DNA of 64,000 nucleotides, taken from positions 72,161-136,160 of the forward strand of contig NZ_ATZF01000012.1 in assembly GCF_000428065.1 (NCBI RefSeq). The letters run 5' to 3'. Positions within the stretch are counted from its first letter, which is position 1. Each line of letters opens with the position of its first letter. This document shows, piece by piece, positions 27,823-41,489 of this stretch. The position numbers and the translations under genes were made by a program. The notes beneath the pieces were generated by a model that worked only from the letters and a program-made list of their open reading frames with translations, did not search any database and was not told where the DNA came from. The DNA is from Shimazuella kribbensis DSM 45090 (GTDB lineage Bacteria > Bacillota > Bacilli > Thermoactinomycetales > Thermoactinomycetaceae).

Positions 27823-28609
27823 TTGACGGAAAATCTCCTTTTAATAGTATTTGAGGTACCTTTTGTATCGGATGTTGGATCAAGAGAGGGTCTATTTGGT
27901 ATGTTTTATTGATATTCTCTGTTGTGAGTATATCTGATACCTTCCCTTCATCTAATACTTTGCCCTTATGCAATAAAAAACATCGATCACTGTACAAACT
28001 CGCCAAATTAAGATCATGCAACACGGAGATGATCGTGGTGTTATTCTTATTCTGCCATTCTTTGAGCAAATCAAAGAATGCAAGTTGATAGTACACATCC
28101 AAATAGGTAGTAGGTTCATCTAACAGTAAAATTTGTGGTTCTTGTGCCAATGCCAAAGCAATAGATACCCGCTGGCGTTCACCACCACTCAATAATCCAA
28201 TCTGACTATTACGCAGACCAATAGTATTGGTAAACACCATTACTTCTTCCACAATTTCTTGATCTTTTTTGGAATACCATGGCATATAGGACTGTTGATA
28301 GGCATATCTTCCCATTTGGATGATTTCTTCAACTGTATTTGGCATGTCTGGTAATGATTCCTGTGTTAAAAATGCGATTACTTTTGCTTTGTCTTTCACG
28401 GTATATCGAGAAATATCTTTCCCAAAAACTTGGATAGTACCATAATCTACCTTACTGCTTCCAATCAAACAGGATAACAAGGTGCTTTTTCCGCTACCAT
28501 TTGGCCCTAAAATACTAATCCATTCATTGTCTTTGACATAAAAATCAATACTATCAAGTATTTTTCGTGCCCCGTACGACTTAGTAATTCCTTCTCCTCG
28601 TATGATCAT
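27809..28609 (-). CDS. btuD: Cobalamin ABC importer ATPase (BtuD-like), 3' end rewritten
   Basis: 266 residues. Walker A ILGPNGSGKSTLLS, signature LLSGGERQRVSIA, Walker B QILLLDEPTTYLD and switch His in SVLHDLN are complete, so it should power import. The last residues (STTHR and stop) are encoded by the left end of the inserted IS605-like element, replacing the original C-terminus. Its ATG overlaps the end of btuC by four bases. Confidence 0.92.
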   Translation of the reverse strand: MIIRGEGITKSYGARKILDSIDFYVKDNEWISILGPNGSGKSTLLSCLIGSSKVDYGTIQVFGKDISRYTVKDKAKVIAFLTQESLPDMPNTVEEIIQMGRYAYQQSYMPWYSKKDQEIVEEVMVFTNTIGLRNSQIGLLSGGERQRVSIALALAQEPQILLLDEPTTYLDVYYQLAFFDLLKEWQNKNNTTIISVLHDLNLASLYSDRCFLLHKGKVLDEGKVSDILTTENINKTYQIDPLLIQHPIQKVPQILLKGDFPSTTHR

Positions 28610-29622
28610 GTTCTATCACCCAATGATCGTGTTGTTTTTTGTAACAATACTGCAAACAGAGGTGCTCCCAAACACGCAGTTACGACACCAACAGGGATTT
28701 CTCTTGGCTCGAATAAAACACGTGATATAGCATCACTTCCAACCAAAAAAATAGCGCCTACCAGAAAAGAGTACGGCAATAAGTATCGATGATCAGAAGT
28801 ACGAATAAGAATTCTCACAAAATGCGGAATGATCAGTCCTACAAAGCCAATCATTCCTGAAACAGATACAGCAATCGATGTGATTAAAGAAGCTAATATG
28901 AGAAGTACAAGGCGCGTTCGATAAACCGATACGCCAATATGTATAGCTGATTGGGTACCTAATAAAAAAATATTTAACTCTCTACTGCCCAACCATACCA
29001 AAAAAGTTCCAATAAAACTGACAGGCAACATCAACAGTACATGATCCCAATCACGAAGTGTAAAGCTACCCATCAACCAAAATTGAATTCGAGCCAATTC
29101 TGTTTGAGATACGGAAAGTAAAAAAGTAAGAATAGCAGCAAAAAAAGCATTGACGACAACTCCTGAAAGTAACAGGGATTGAACTTGTAAGCGAGATCTT
29201 GATAGAAATAGTACACAGGACAAAGCCATAATCGCACCGCAAAAAGAAAAAATAGGGATCTGCCATCCTTGGAACACCACTGCTCCCCAACCACTTGTAA
29301 TTGCGATAACAGCACCTACCGCTGATCCAGAAGAAACCCCCAAAATATAGGGATCTGCTAATGGATTTCGTAAAAGTGATTGATAAATGACACCTGCAAG
29401 CGCCAACGATCCTCCAACCAAAGCTGCAATACATACTCGAGGAAAACGAATCTTCCAAATGATCGCTGTTGTAGCTGGATCACTTTGTCCAAATCCCAAA
29501 AGGGTTTTCCAAACATCCGTTATTGTAATAGATGTGCTACCTATTGATAAAGCAATACTCATTGTTAGAAAAAGAGTGAGGAGAAAACATCCTCCCCACC
29601 CAATCTTTTTGATTTGACCCAT
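28606..29622 (-). CDS. btuC: Cobalamin ABC importer permease (FecCD/BtuC family)
   Basis: 338 residues, about ten membrane segments. Family motifs [43 protein letters not shown] (only sub-parts checked) and [15 protein letters not shown] near the ATPase-coupling loop. Sits between btuF and btuD under a B12 riboswitch, which fixes the substrate as corrinoid rather than siderophore. Confidence 0.93.
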   Translation of the reverse strand: [338 protein letters not shown]

Positions 29623-29623
29623 T

Positions 29624-30544
29624 TTATTTTACCTGACCTGGATAAAACGTTTTGGCAAGTTGTTGCATTGCTTCTATAATCCGAGGCCCAGGTCTAGAAA
29701 TAATATTAGGATCAATAGAGATTATTTTCTTCTCTTTTACCGCATTTACTGTACTCCATCCTGCTCTATTTTTGATAACAGAAGTATCTCCATACATCGA
29801 TACAATAACATCAGGATTCCACTTTACGACTTGTTCCGAAGAAATTTGGGGCCACCCAGCAATATTTTTGGCTACATTATCTCCACCAGCGATAGTAATT
29901 AATTCATTTAGTAATGTACCTTTTCCTGCAGTGTACAAGGAAGGATCAGATTCGATCCAAACTTTTACAAGTTTATTCTTTTTTGCTTGTGCTACTTCTC
30001 GAAAAACTTTTAGTTTTTCTTGTTCCATTTTTCCAATTAATTGATCCGATTGATTTAATTGATTGGTCACTTGTCCAGCTAAATCAATCGATTGGTAAAC
30101 TCCTTTGATTGAATTTGCATCCAACACAAATACAGTCAAACCTAGTTTTTTTAACTTATCAATGGTCTCTTTTCCATTTAGCATAGATGCAAAGATAATA
30201 TCTGGTTTCTGAGCCACCACTTTCTCTGCATTTATCGTCATATCGCCCACTTTTGGCAAACTCTTTACTTCTTTTGGATAATCATCATTTGTGGTTACTC
30301 CCACAACCTTCTGTCCTGCACCAATTGCAAATAAAATCTCGGTATTACTTGGTACAAGAGAAATGATTCGTTCTGGTATTTTAGGTATGGTTACCGTATT
30401 TCCAGCTTGATCTTTAATCGTTAATGGATATTTAACATCTCCAGGATCAACAGGTGACTGATCATTAGACATTTGAACGGATTGGCACCCAATAAGACTA
30501 CAGACTAAAAGTATGAATGAAAACCATAAAGCAAACTTTTTCAT
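29624..30544 (-). CDS. btuF: Cobalamin-binding lipoprotein (BtuF-like)
   Basis: 306 residues. Lipobox SLIGC gives a membrane-anchored substrate-binding protein. Periplasmic-binding type III fold: ERIISLVPSNTEILFAIGAG, GVTTNDDYP, KPDIIFAS, KVWIESDP. First gene of the operon, directly downstream of the cobalamin riboswitch; ATG after GAGGAGG. Confidence 0.93.
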   Translation of the reverse strand: MKKFALWFSFILLVCSLIGCQSVQMSNDQSPVDPGDVKYPLTIKDQAGNTVTIPKIPERIISLVPSNTEILFAIGAGQKVVGVTTNDDYPKEVKSLPKVGDMTINAEKVVAQKPDIIFASMLNGKETIDKLKKLGLTVFVLDANSIKGVYQSIDLAGQVTNQLNQSDQLIGKMEQEKLKVFREVAQAKKNKLVKVWIESDPSLYTAGKGTLLNELITIAGGDNVAKNIAGWPQISSEQVVKWNPDVIVSMYGDTSVIKNRAGWSTVNAVKEKKIISIDPNIISRPGPRIIEAMQQLAKTFYPGQVK

Positions 30545-30589
30545 TTTTTCCTCCTCAAACTTATGTGAATTGCGGGAGGTAACATGCGA

Positions 30590-30815
30590 ATAATCGCATC
30601 TCCTTTATCCCGAAGGAGAACGAATTCAAAAGCAGGCAGGTCTCCTGACTCTGGAGTCATCAGCTTCTAGCACCTTCCCATCACCATTTTTTATAATAAA
30701 TGGCAGAGCTAAGCTCCATTAGACAGTGGCATCACACTAGTCGCCCTCTTCCATTACAGTGGCGGGACCGTGCTGGACTTTCACCAGCTTCCCTTTTTTA
30801 TAACAACCTGCTTTT
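30590..30815 (-). promoter_or_regulatory. Cobalamin riboswitch
   Basis: Minus-strand leader with the class-I aptamer core AAGCTGGTGAAAGTCCAGC, GGTCCCGCCACTGTAA and the B12 box GAGTCAGGAGACCTGCC (30634-30651). Downstream, GCGATTATTCGC and GGGAGGTAAC form alternative pairings close to the btuF Shine-Dalgarno. Adenosylcobalamin should repress btuFCD. Confidence 0.95.
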
Positions 30816-30878
30816 TACATTTGTCGTTCACTTTATTATACATTTAAGAAACCGTGAACAAAAGGTTACAAATAGATC

Positions 30879-31382
30879 CTACCATTCAATCTGTTTTTCC
30901 AACCCACGCCGAAAACGGCGAAATTGATGGCGATGCTCCAAACAAACAATAATCCCTAAAGCAAAAATAGTAGCCCAAATAGCGAAGTGTGCTGCTAAGA
31001 TCAAGCCAAATATTACCACTGCTGTAACGGTAAAATAGGTAGAAAGTAAGTAGTATCTGGTTATAAATAAGCTGATCAGAAAAACCACTATACCTACGAA
31101 GATTAAAACAGGACTCAATACAAATATAGATCCAGCTGCAATTGCAAATGTATTACATCTTATTAGAAATAAAGCGATCACCACAGCGAGAATAGAAGCT
31201 AGATATGCTTCAAACCATCCTCCAATGAGGTATGCTAGGAAAGTGATTACTATACCTTTTATTACATCTAATAACCAATAGACGATGATAGATATCGAAT
31301 AATGACGAGGGTGGAAGGCGACGAGTTTTGGAATAGGAACGAGTACAATCGTTACAGCAATAATACTTGTTAAAATAATCAT
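30879..31382 (-). CDS. PlsY-like membrane protein lacking catalytic motifs
   Basis: 167 residues with about five membrane segments. The C-terminal half follows glycerol-3-phosphate acyltransferase PlsY: DVIKG, FITRYYLLSTYF (cf. TRYvSlsS) and LEHRHQFRRFRRGLEKQI (cf. rHrxNIxRLxxGxE). The PlsY motif GGKGVAT is replaced by RCNTFAIAAG, and the N-terminal SGNPGATN-type motif is missing. Probably a non-catalytic paralogue. Solitary; no Shine-Dalgarno stronger than moderate. The family link is an inference from motif order. Confidence 0.65.
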   Translation of the reverse strand: MIILTSIIAVTIVLVPIPKLVAFHPRHYSISIIVYWLLDVIKGIVITFLAYLIGGWFEAYLASILAVVIALFLIRCNTFAIAAGSIFVLSPVLIFVGIVVFLISLFITRYYLLSTYFTVTAVVIFGLILAAHFAIWATIFALGIIVCLEHRHQFRRFRRGLEKQIEW

Positions 31383-31440
31383 GACTTAACATCCATTCTT
31401 GTTCTGTCTTATGTACAAGATACAAAAGGACAACAAAAAA

Positions 31441-31471
31441 AAGACCAGTTTTTAAACTGATCTTTTTTTAT
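31441..31471 (-). terminator. Terminator of the PBP1A gene
   Basis: AAAGA-CAGTTT / AAACTG-TCTTTTTTT hairpin just past the stop codon. Confidence 0.8.
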
Positions 31472-31476
31472 TAGAT

Positions 31477-34098
31477 TTATCCGCCACCATTTTTACGGTT
31501 GCCTCCGATAAACGGTCCACCATCATTCGGATTGGTGCCACCGTCACCAGCTTCTTGGGGTTCGCCGTTCTCTTGACCACCTGTATTAAATGGGTTTCCG
31601 TTGCCACCGTTTTTGCTGTTACCCCCTTTATTGTTACCATTGTTTTGTGGTACACAACCTTCTGGTTGACCAAATTGATCACAAGGCACAGGTTCATCTT
31701 TTTTCTTGGACTTAATTTTAATTTCGAGTGCTCCAGATTCCTTTTGGGAAGTTGCTTGATCCGCAGCTTGGGTATCTACCGCAATTACTTTGTAGTAATA
31801 AGATTTGTTTCCGCCAAGACCTAAGAATCCTCCACCGTCAGGTGCTTGCACGCTTGTATCAGTAAAGGAATTGCCGCTTACATTGGTTTGAAGATCGGAG
31901 AAATTCACACCGTCTTCCGAACGCTGGATCGTATAAACTACCCGACCATCTTGTTTCTGCCAGTTTAATTGAACACTGTTATTATCTGCATTGTAACTAC
32001 CAGATAAGTTTGGTGTTTGTAGCTGGAATGGCGGTACAGGCTCTTTTACGCCTTCAGGCTTCTTAAAATCTTTGGCAGGTTTACCTTCTAATACATGTTT
32101 TAAAATATAGTTAAATACTTTAGCGGGCATAGAACCACCGGTAATTTTTGCATTGGCTCTTTTCCCATCAACTGTATCGTTAAATACATTAACTGCCATA
32201 ACCAAATCAGGTGTATAACCGACAAACCATCCTGCTTGTTCATTCTGAATGGTACCTGTTTTACCAGCTACCGGTCTGTTCACTTTAATTGCACTATGAG
32301 CAGTACCACCAGGATTTTTCACTACCTCTTGCAGCATCTCAGTCATATACCAAGCAGTTGTAGGTGAGAATACTCGTTTTGGATTTCCCTTATTGTCAAT
32401 CTCTTTTCCGTCTTTTGGAGGAACTTCTTTTCCTTCACTATCTTCGATTCGAATAATCGTATGCGCTGTTGTCATTTCTCCATTGTTTGGAAAAGCCGTG
32501 TAGGCTTGAGCCATATCAACGGGGCTCACACCTTCAGTCAAACCACCCAGTCCCAGAGATGCAGGACCTTTATCTTTTGGAAGCAAAGGCAATTTTAATT
32601 TTTCTTTACCATATTCAAACGACTTTTCCAAACCTACATCTTCCATCGTCAATTTAACCGTCACTGTGTTGATGGATTTGTATACTACTTGTTCCATCGT
32701 GACATCACCAGAATACCTTCCAGAAAAGTTTTTCGGTGACCATGATCCCACTTTATACTGCTGATCTTTAAATGGTGTATATTTGTTGTAGCCTTTTTCT
32801 TCGATCGCAGGTGCAAATACCGTCAATGGCTTGATCGATGAACCAGGTGACACTTCAAAAGTTGCTCTATTGTAGGAACCTGGATTATAGTTCCGTCCTC
32901 CACCGAGCGCGCGAATCAACCCAGTATGTGGATCAATCATGGATACTCCTGAGTCTACTTGCCCCTCATAATCAGATTTTCCTTTGAACAGGCTGTCTGT
33001 TTTCATCGCTTCTTCTACGACTTCTTGGGCAGTGGTATCGATTCCTGTGTAAATCTTATATCCATTACTATTGAGAGCTTCTTTATCTAGATCATAGCGA
33101 TCTATAATTTCATCATAGACTAAATCTTTATACGCTTGATATTTGGAAGATTTTCTATATTTTGCTAAAAATTCTTTATTTGTCCCAAGCGGCATTTTTT
33201 GTAGTTTTTCTTTTTCTGCTACCGTGATAATAGCTGGGCTTTCTTCCGACTCTGTCATCTTCATCAAAACGACATTACGTCGTTCGATTGCTCTTTTCAT
33301 CTTTTTTTCCCCACCGTATGGGTTGTAACCATATGGAGCTTTTGGTAATCCTGCTAAAAAGGCAATCTCTTGAGGTTCTAGTTTTTCTTTCTTCAAATCT
33401 TTACCAAAATAAATTTTAGAAGCCATTTGGATACCCGCTACTTGATTCCCAAAATCAATGTAGTTAAGATAGACTTCCAATATCTCATCTTTGCTATGTT
33501 CGCGTTCGATATTTAAAGCAGCACCTATTTCTTTTAATTTACGAGTATAAGTCTTGGTTCTATCTTGAAGAAGAACATTTCGAGCAACCTGCATGGTAAT
33601 GGTACCGCCACCTTCTCCTTTTTCAAAGAAGATGACGTTTTTCACTATTGCACGAGTCAATCCAAACCAGTCTACTCCTGAGTGTGAGCGGAAACGCTGG
33701 TCTTCTACTTTTATAAATGCTTCTGGTAAATCTGGATTTATTTCCTTTAATTGCTTCATCGAGACATACTCTCGATACACGCTACCAATTCGACCAATCT
33801 CTTTCTTCCCTGTTTGATCATATACACTAGTAGAAAATTCCAGATTTTTTAGTTCATCAATTTTATACGTATTTGCTGACATCATTACAGCGGAACAGCC
33901 GCCTATAATGAGTAATAGAGAAGTGATTCCGACTAAAATAAACCATTTTTTGTTAAAGAATCTGCTATATTTCCCTTTTTTTCCGTTTTTCCCTGACATT
34001 TGACTTACACGAGAACCTAATCGCTCTGTTCTTGTTCTTGGTTGAAATGATTGTTGATTATTACGACGTTGATCATTGCGACGTTGAAAATCATCCAT
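31477..34098 (-). CDS. ponA: Class A penicillin-binding protein (PBP1A)
   Basis: 873 residues. Bifunctional peptidoglycan synthase. Basic cytoplasmic tail (1-48), one membrane segment (about 50-72), GT51 glycosyltransferase (EDQRFRSHSGVDWFGLTRA, GGGTITMQVARN) and transpeptidase with SPGSSIKP (Ser nucleophile), SINTV and GKTGTIQN. A fibronectin-III-like domain (about 690-800) and an Asn/Gly-rich tail end the protein, similar to Bacillus PonA. ATG after TAGGAGG. recU, which often precedes ponA, is not here. Confidence 0.95.
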   Translation of the reverse strand: MDDFQRRNDQRRNNQQSFQPRTRTERLGSRVSQMSGKNGKKGKYSRFFNKKWFILVGITSLLLIIGGCSAVMMSANTYKIDELKNLEFSTSVYDQTGKKEIGRIGSVYREYVSMKQLKEINPDLPEAFIKVEDQRFRSHSGVDWFGLTRAIVKNVIFFEKGEGGGTITMQVARNVLLQDRTKTYTRKLKEIGAALNIEREHSKDEILEVYLNYIDFGNQVAGIQMASKIYFGKDLKKEKLEPQEIAFLAGLPKAPYGYNPYGGEKKMKRAIERRNVVLMKMTESEESPAIITVAEKEKLQKMPLGTNKEFLAKYRKSSKYQAYKDLVYDEIIDRYDLDKEALNSNGYKIYTGIDTTAQEVVEEAMKTDSLFKGKSDYEGQVDSGVSMIDPHTGLIRALGGGRNYNPGSYNRATFEVSPGSSIKPLTVFAPAIEEKGYNKYTPFKDQQYKVGSWSPKNFSGRYSGDVTMEQVVYKSINTVTVKLTMEDVGLEKSFEYGKEKLKLPLLPKDKGPASLGLGGLTEGVSPVDMAQAYTAFPNNGEMTTAHTIIRIEDSEGKEVPPKDGKEIDNKGNPKRVFSPTTAWYMTEMLQEVVKNPGGTAHSAIKVNRPVAGKTGTIQNEQAGWFVGYTPDLVMAVNVFNDTVDGKRANAKITGGSMPAKVFNYILKHVLEGKPAKDFKKPEGVKEPVPPFQLQTPNLSGSYNADNNSVQLNWQKQDGRVVYTIQRSEDGVNFSDLQTNVSGNSFTDTSVQAPDGGGFLGLGGNKSYYYKVIAVDTQAADQATSQKESGALEIKIKSKKKDEPVPCDQFGQPEGCVPQNNGNNKGGNSKNGGNGNPFNTGGQENGEPQEAGDGGTNPNDGGPFIGGNRKNGGG

Positions 34099-34478
34099 CC
34101 AACTTACCTCCTATAAAACTGCCTACAAAAACAAACTTTGGTGCATATTTTATTTGGAAAAAAACTATTTCCATGTCAATTCATATTAAATTATAAAATT
34201 GCAACCTAAAACTTATGCCCATTTTGGCATGATAACATTATAACGCAAAGATAATTTTTTGGGCGCTTTCTTCCCAAAAAATATTACAGTAATGTTACGA
34301 ATAATTCGCTAAGATAAGACGTTTTCCCTCTATTGGATAATATTAGCTCCTATCAACCTTGTCAATTAAGAAAACTTGCCAATTGGGCTTTTTGACGTTC
34401 TCGTAGGCATATTTGCTTAAAAAAATACATCATTATCCAAAATAGAGGCACCCAAAATAGTTATGTGACTTCTCATAA
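34099..34478. other. Intergenic region upstream of the PBP1A gene
   Basis: About 380 AT-rich bases, no gene. It should carry the ponA promoter. Minus-strand GCCCAATTGGCAAGTTTTC at 34371-34393 resembles the right-end hairpin of the IS605-like insertion at 27.4 kb, a weak hint of another remnant. Confidence 0.5.
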
Positions 34479-34512
34479 AAAAAGAGCCAAATGAATTGGC
34501 TCTTTTTTAGCT
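34479..34512 (-). terminator. Terminator of the small membrane-protein gene
   Basis: AAAAAAGAGCCAA ATGAA TTGGCTCTTTTTT. Confidence 0.88.
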
Positions 34513-34683
34513 AAATAATAATACCCATTGTAACACATCTTGTACCCAGTCTGGTATATATGGATTTGTCAACCACTGCATAGCGTCATCAAAAAAGTAA
34601 GATGCAATGCTCAATCCAACGACTACAAGTACAAGTAAAATGACAATCACAACAACCAAACATCCTACAATAGTACCGATCAA
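34507..34683 (-). CDS. Small membrane protein (58 aa), TTG start
   Basis: Unrecognised. A TTG start six bases after AAAGGGGG opens a 58-residue frame with a Val/Ile-rich transmembrane helix (about 3-30) and an amphipathic, Trp-rich tail (QWLTNPYIPDWVQDVLQW). The stop codon overlaps a strong U-tract terminator, and the frame, SD and terminator line up, so it is probably real. Possibly cotranscribed with the upstream DUF2085 gene 54 bases away. Confidence 0.65.
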   Translation of the reverse strand: MIGTIVGCLVVVIVILLVLVVVGLSIASYFFDDAMQWLTNPYIPDWVQDVLQWVLLFS

Positions 34684-34737
34684 GGAAAATCCCCCTTTAA
34701 AATAGTAATCATCTTTGTTGCACGTTAAAATGTTTGT

Positions 34738-35079
34738 TTACCATTTCAAGTAAGTAGTAAGAAAATCGGTCCAATACCATATAAATAAACATTGTCCAAT
34801 CCCACTGATAAAACCAGTAATCACACGAAGATAATTATTGCTTTCACGCCATTGCCTCAATTGCGTATATCCATCGATAAACATGGGCACTTGAAACAGA
34901 ATACCTAATATCAAAAAGTATATCGTTTTAGGAATAAAAGCAAAAATAGGTAAAATAAGATATGCGGCGTATATTGCTGTACACCTTGCACAGAGCGGAA
35001 ATTGTTTTCCATGAAAGAAAAGCGATCGATCAGCTCTGCGATGACATGGAATTTGATAGAGTAACTTGGTTAAAATCAA
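34738..35079 (-). CDS. DUF2085 family membrane protein
   Basis: 113 residues, three or so membrane segments. CHRRADRSLFFHGKQFPLCARCTAIY and MFIDGYTQLRQWRESNNYLRVITG are the family's conserved Cys/His and Arg/Asn motifs. Role unknown; the CxxC plus CH pattern suggests a metal or redox site. A TTG start overlaps the stop codon of the preceding Cys-rich gene by four bases (TTGA), a sign of translational coupling. Confidence 0.85.
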   Translation of the reverse strand: MILTKLLYQIPCHRRADRSLFFHGKQFPLCARCTAIYAAYLILPIFAFIPKTIYFLILGILFQVPMFIDGYTQLRQWRESNNYLRVITGFISGIGQCLFIWYWTDFLTTYLKW

Positions 35080-35321
35080 TCACAATCACACCCGCAATCA
35101 GCTACATCCATACAATCACAAATATCCCATTTACTCTTCTTTTTATTTCCATTATGCTGTTGCTGTCTTCTTTGACGTCTTTTACTCCAAAAGGAGGAAA
35201 AAACAGGAACAATACCTGAAATTATTAGTGCAGGAACACCAGCTACTACATAGCCTCCTGCGACTAATTGTAGTCCACTGATCGACAAAATAAAAAAGGT
35301 AATAATAGTTAGGAAAAACAA
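35076..35321 (-). CDS. Small membrane protein with Cys/Asp-rich tail
   Basis: 81 residues, unrecognised. Two hydrophobic segments (2-25, 27-44), a basic linker (SKRRQRRQQQHNGNKKK) and a terminal DICDCMDVADCGCDCD cluster with five Cys among Asp residues, a possible metal-binding tail. TTG start after AAAGGAGGGG. Coupled to the DUF2085 gene, which also carries conserved Cys/His, so the two may act together at the membrane. Confidence 0.7.
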   Translation of the reverse strand: MFFLTIITFFILSISGLQLVAGGYVVAGVPALIISGIVPVFSSFWSKRRQRRQQQHNGNKKKSKWDICDCMDVADCGCDCD

Positions 35322-35403
35322 ATATACCCCTCCTTTTATTTACAAAATATGAATTTTAATTATTCCATGAAATCATTATACTATATTCACAAAGAAAATA
35401 ATA

Positions 35404-35430
35404 AAAAAACATCCATTATGGATGTTTTCC
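35404..35430 (-). terminator. Terminator of the transglutaminase-like gene
   Basis: AAAACATCC ATTA TGGATGTTTT with flanking A/T tract. Confidence 0.8.
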
Positions 35431-37076
35431 TAATATACAGTGCCTGTTCTTTTATGTGTTTTGGTTAACTTTTTGCTGGACATGTCAAAAAATTCACCAT
35501 CGTAGTGTTTGATAAATCCTTGATCAGGCTCAATATAACCAGAACCCCATGTAGGATCCATAACAAGCCAGTCTCCATTTACTTTTACCTCTACCCAAGC
35601 ATGGTTTTGATTATTGGCAACACCTTCCACAAATCGAGCAGGAATATCTAGGGAACGAAGCATAGATAATGTTAAAAACACATAATCTTGACATACGCCC
35701 CGCCTTAGTTTTAAAGATTTCACATCACTGTCGTCCCAAGAAAAACTATTCTGTTCAAATTTATTCACATCATAGTTCATGTTTTTTGCGATGTAACGAT
35801 AAATCATTTTTGTCCGTTGATAATCAGAGTTTGCACCCGCTGTAATCTCTTTTGCCAAACGAATGATATCCGGATTTTCTGGGTCAATCCCTCTACTTGG
35901 CAACAAATCTCTTTTATCCTCTTTGGCATAACTGGATACCTGAAATTTGGCTACCATGAAAAACCGAAAATAATCTCTTTGCTGGGATGTTATTTCAGGT
36001 ACAAATACAATGACATCATAATCACCCGAACCAAAACGAAGCGGAATCTTGCTCTGGAAAGCAAAATCTTTAATGGGAACAAAATAGGTAGCTAACAAAC
36101 CATCTTTTTTCGTTTGAACAATCAGATGAGTTGTTTTTTTCGCATGTTCCGCAGCAGGATCAATATAACCCTTTACCGGATAAAAATATTCTGCTTGCCC
36201 ACCACCTGCAATAGGGGTGGTAAGATGGATACCGCGTTGCTCATACATAACAGAGTATTGAATCGGAGAGCGGCTATCTCTTGTTTTATTTTCAACATAA
36301 AATTTCGCACCGCTTAAAAAATAGTTGTCTCTGTTTTCATCAGGTAAGAGTACTTCAACTTGGTGTATCCCTTCCCCATACAACAATGGTACTGTCTCTT
36401 GGAATGTAGCTTTTTTGGAAATAGAAATGACTCTTTGCCATTTCTGACTTCCTTTTTGAACTTGAATCAAAACTTTCTTCTTCGCTAAGCTTTCATCTAC
36501 ACTACCACGCAAAGAAATGGATCCGTTAGCCGATTGATATCCTTTGGATGGGTTAGCAATCTGTAAACCTTGTTGTTTTGCCAGTAGCGTATAGGTTACA
36601 TCTGCTTGTAAATCTGGGCTGGAATGATGGACATCAAATTTAGAAAACAGGTAGAAAGACCGATTTTCTTGCGTTCCTGAAACATAAATTTTGACAATAT
36701 AATCCCCTACACCAGAAAATAATTTTATTGATTCTGAAAATTTTCCATCCTTTATGGCTGTGTAGTATTCAAATGTTTTTGGTATACCGTTTTCTTGCTT
36801 CCCATCATATGTAACTTGAATCCACATATAGGGTTGTGTCAGTTGTTGGTATTGTTTAACGACACCTTCTACTTGCAAAGTTTGATCGACACCGGCCCCA
36901 TCGAACTTAGGGGAAATGATTTGTCCACCTAATTGCTTTCCAAAAGAAGTAATGGACACCTGTTTTTTTTCTAATCCTGTGTAAAACTGTTGTTCCATCG
37001 TGCTAAGATCAGGTAACTTGTTGTTACATCCTACTAATGTAAGCAGAGTGAGAACCAAAAGGATGATACGTTTCAC
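35430..37076 (-). CDS. Lipoprotein with C-terminal transglutaminase-like domain
   Basis: 548 residues. Lipobox TLVGC. Three tandem beta-sandwich-like units, each with a GxGDYIVKIYV/GEGIHQVEVLL-type strand pattern, fill about 20-400. The C-terminal transglutaminase-like core has Cys in RRGVCQDYVFL, His in NQNHAWVEV and Asp in VMDPTWG, the full triad. Likely a surface protease or cross-linking enzyme; the substrate is unknown. GTG start after AGGAAAG. Monocistronic. Confidence 0.85.
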   Translation of the reverse strand: MKRIILLVLTLLTLVGCNNKLPDLSTMEQQFYTGLEKKQVSITSFGKQLGGQIISPKFDGAGVDQTLQVEGVVKQYQQLTQPYMWIQVTYDGKQENGIPKTFEYYTAIKDGKFSESIKLFSGVGDYIVKIYVSGTQENRSFYLFSKFDVHHSSPDLQADVTYTLLAKQQGLQIANPSKGYQSANGSISLRGSVDESLAKKKVLIQVQKGSQKWQRVISISKKATFQETVPLLYGEGIHQVEVLLPDENRDNYFLSGAKFYVENKTRDSRSPIQYSVMYEQRGIHLTTPIAGGGQAEYFYPVKGYIDPAAEHAKKTTHLIVQTKKDGLLATYFVPIKDFAFQSKIPLRFGSGDYDVIVFVPEITSQQRDYFRFFMVAKFQVSSYAKEDKRDLLPSRGIDPENPDIIRLAKEITAGANSDYQRTKMIYRYIAKNMNYDVNKFEQNSFSWDDSDVKSLKLRRGVCQDYVFLTLSMLRSLDIPARFVEGVANNQNHAWVEVKVNGDWLVMDPTWGSGYIEPDQGFIKHYDGEFFDMSSKKLTKTHKRTGTVY

Positions 37077-37333
37077 CTTGTCTTTCCTACCTTTCCAAAC
37101 ACAACCAATCCACCAGTTAATCCCATTCCATATAGGCCCTTCTAAATCCTTTTTCTATACAAAAAAGAGAATTGGTGGCAGCAGCCACAATTCTCTTCAT
37201 AAATAAACACCAAAGATCAAAATTGAGATATACAATCATCTTTATCAGTATACATGGTAAAGGGGTCAATTGTAAATGAATGATATGAAGAAAGCATACT
37301 TTTCAGTAGCATATTTTATGAAACAAACGATGA

Positions 37334-41489
<4,156 letters not shown>

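Noticed and set aside
30700-30927. Plus-strand open frame over the riboswitch
   Set aside because: Overlaps the structured cobalamin aptamer; no Shine-Dalgarno and no protein-like pattern.
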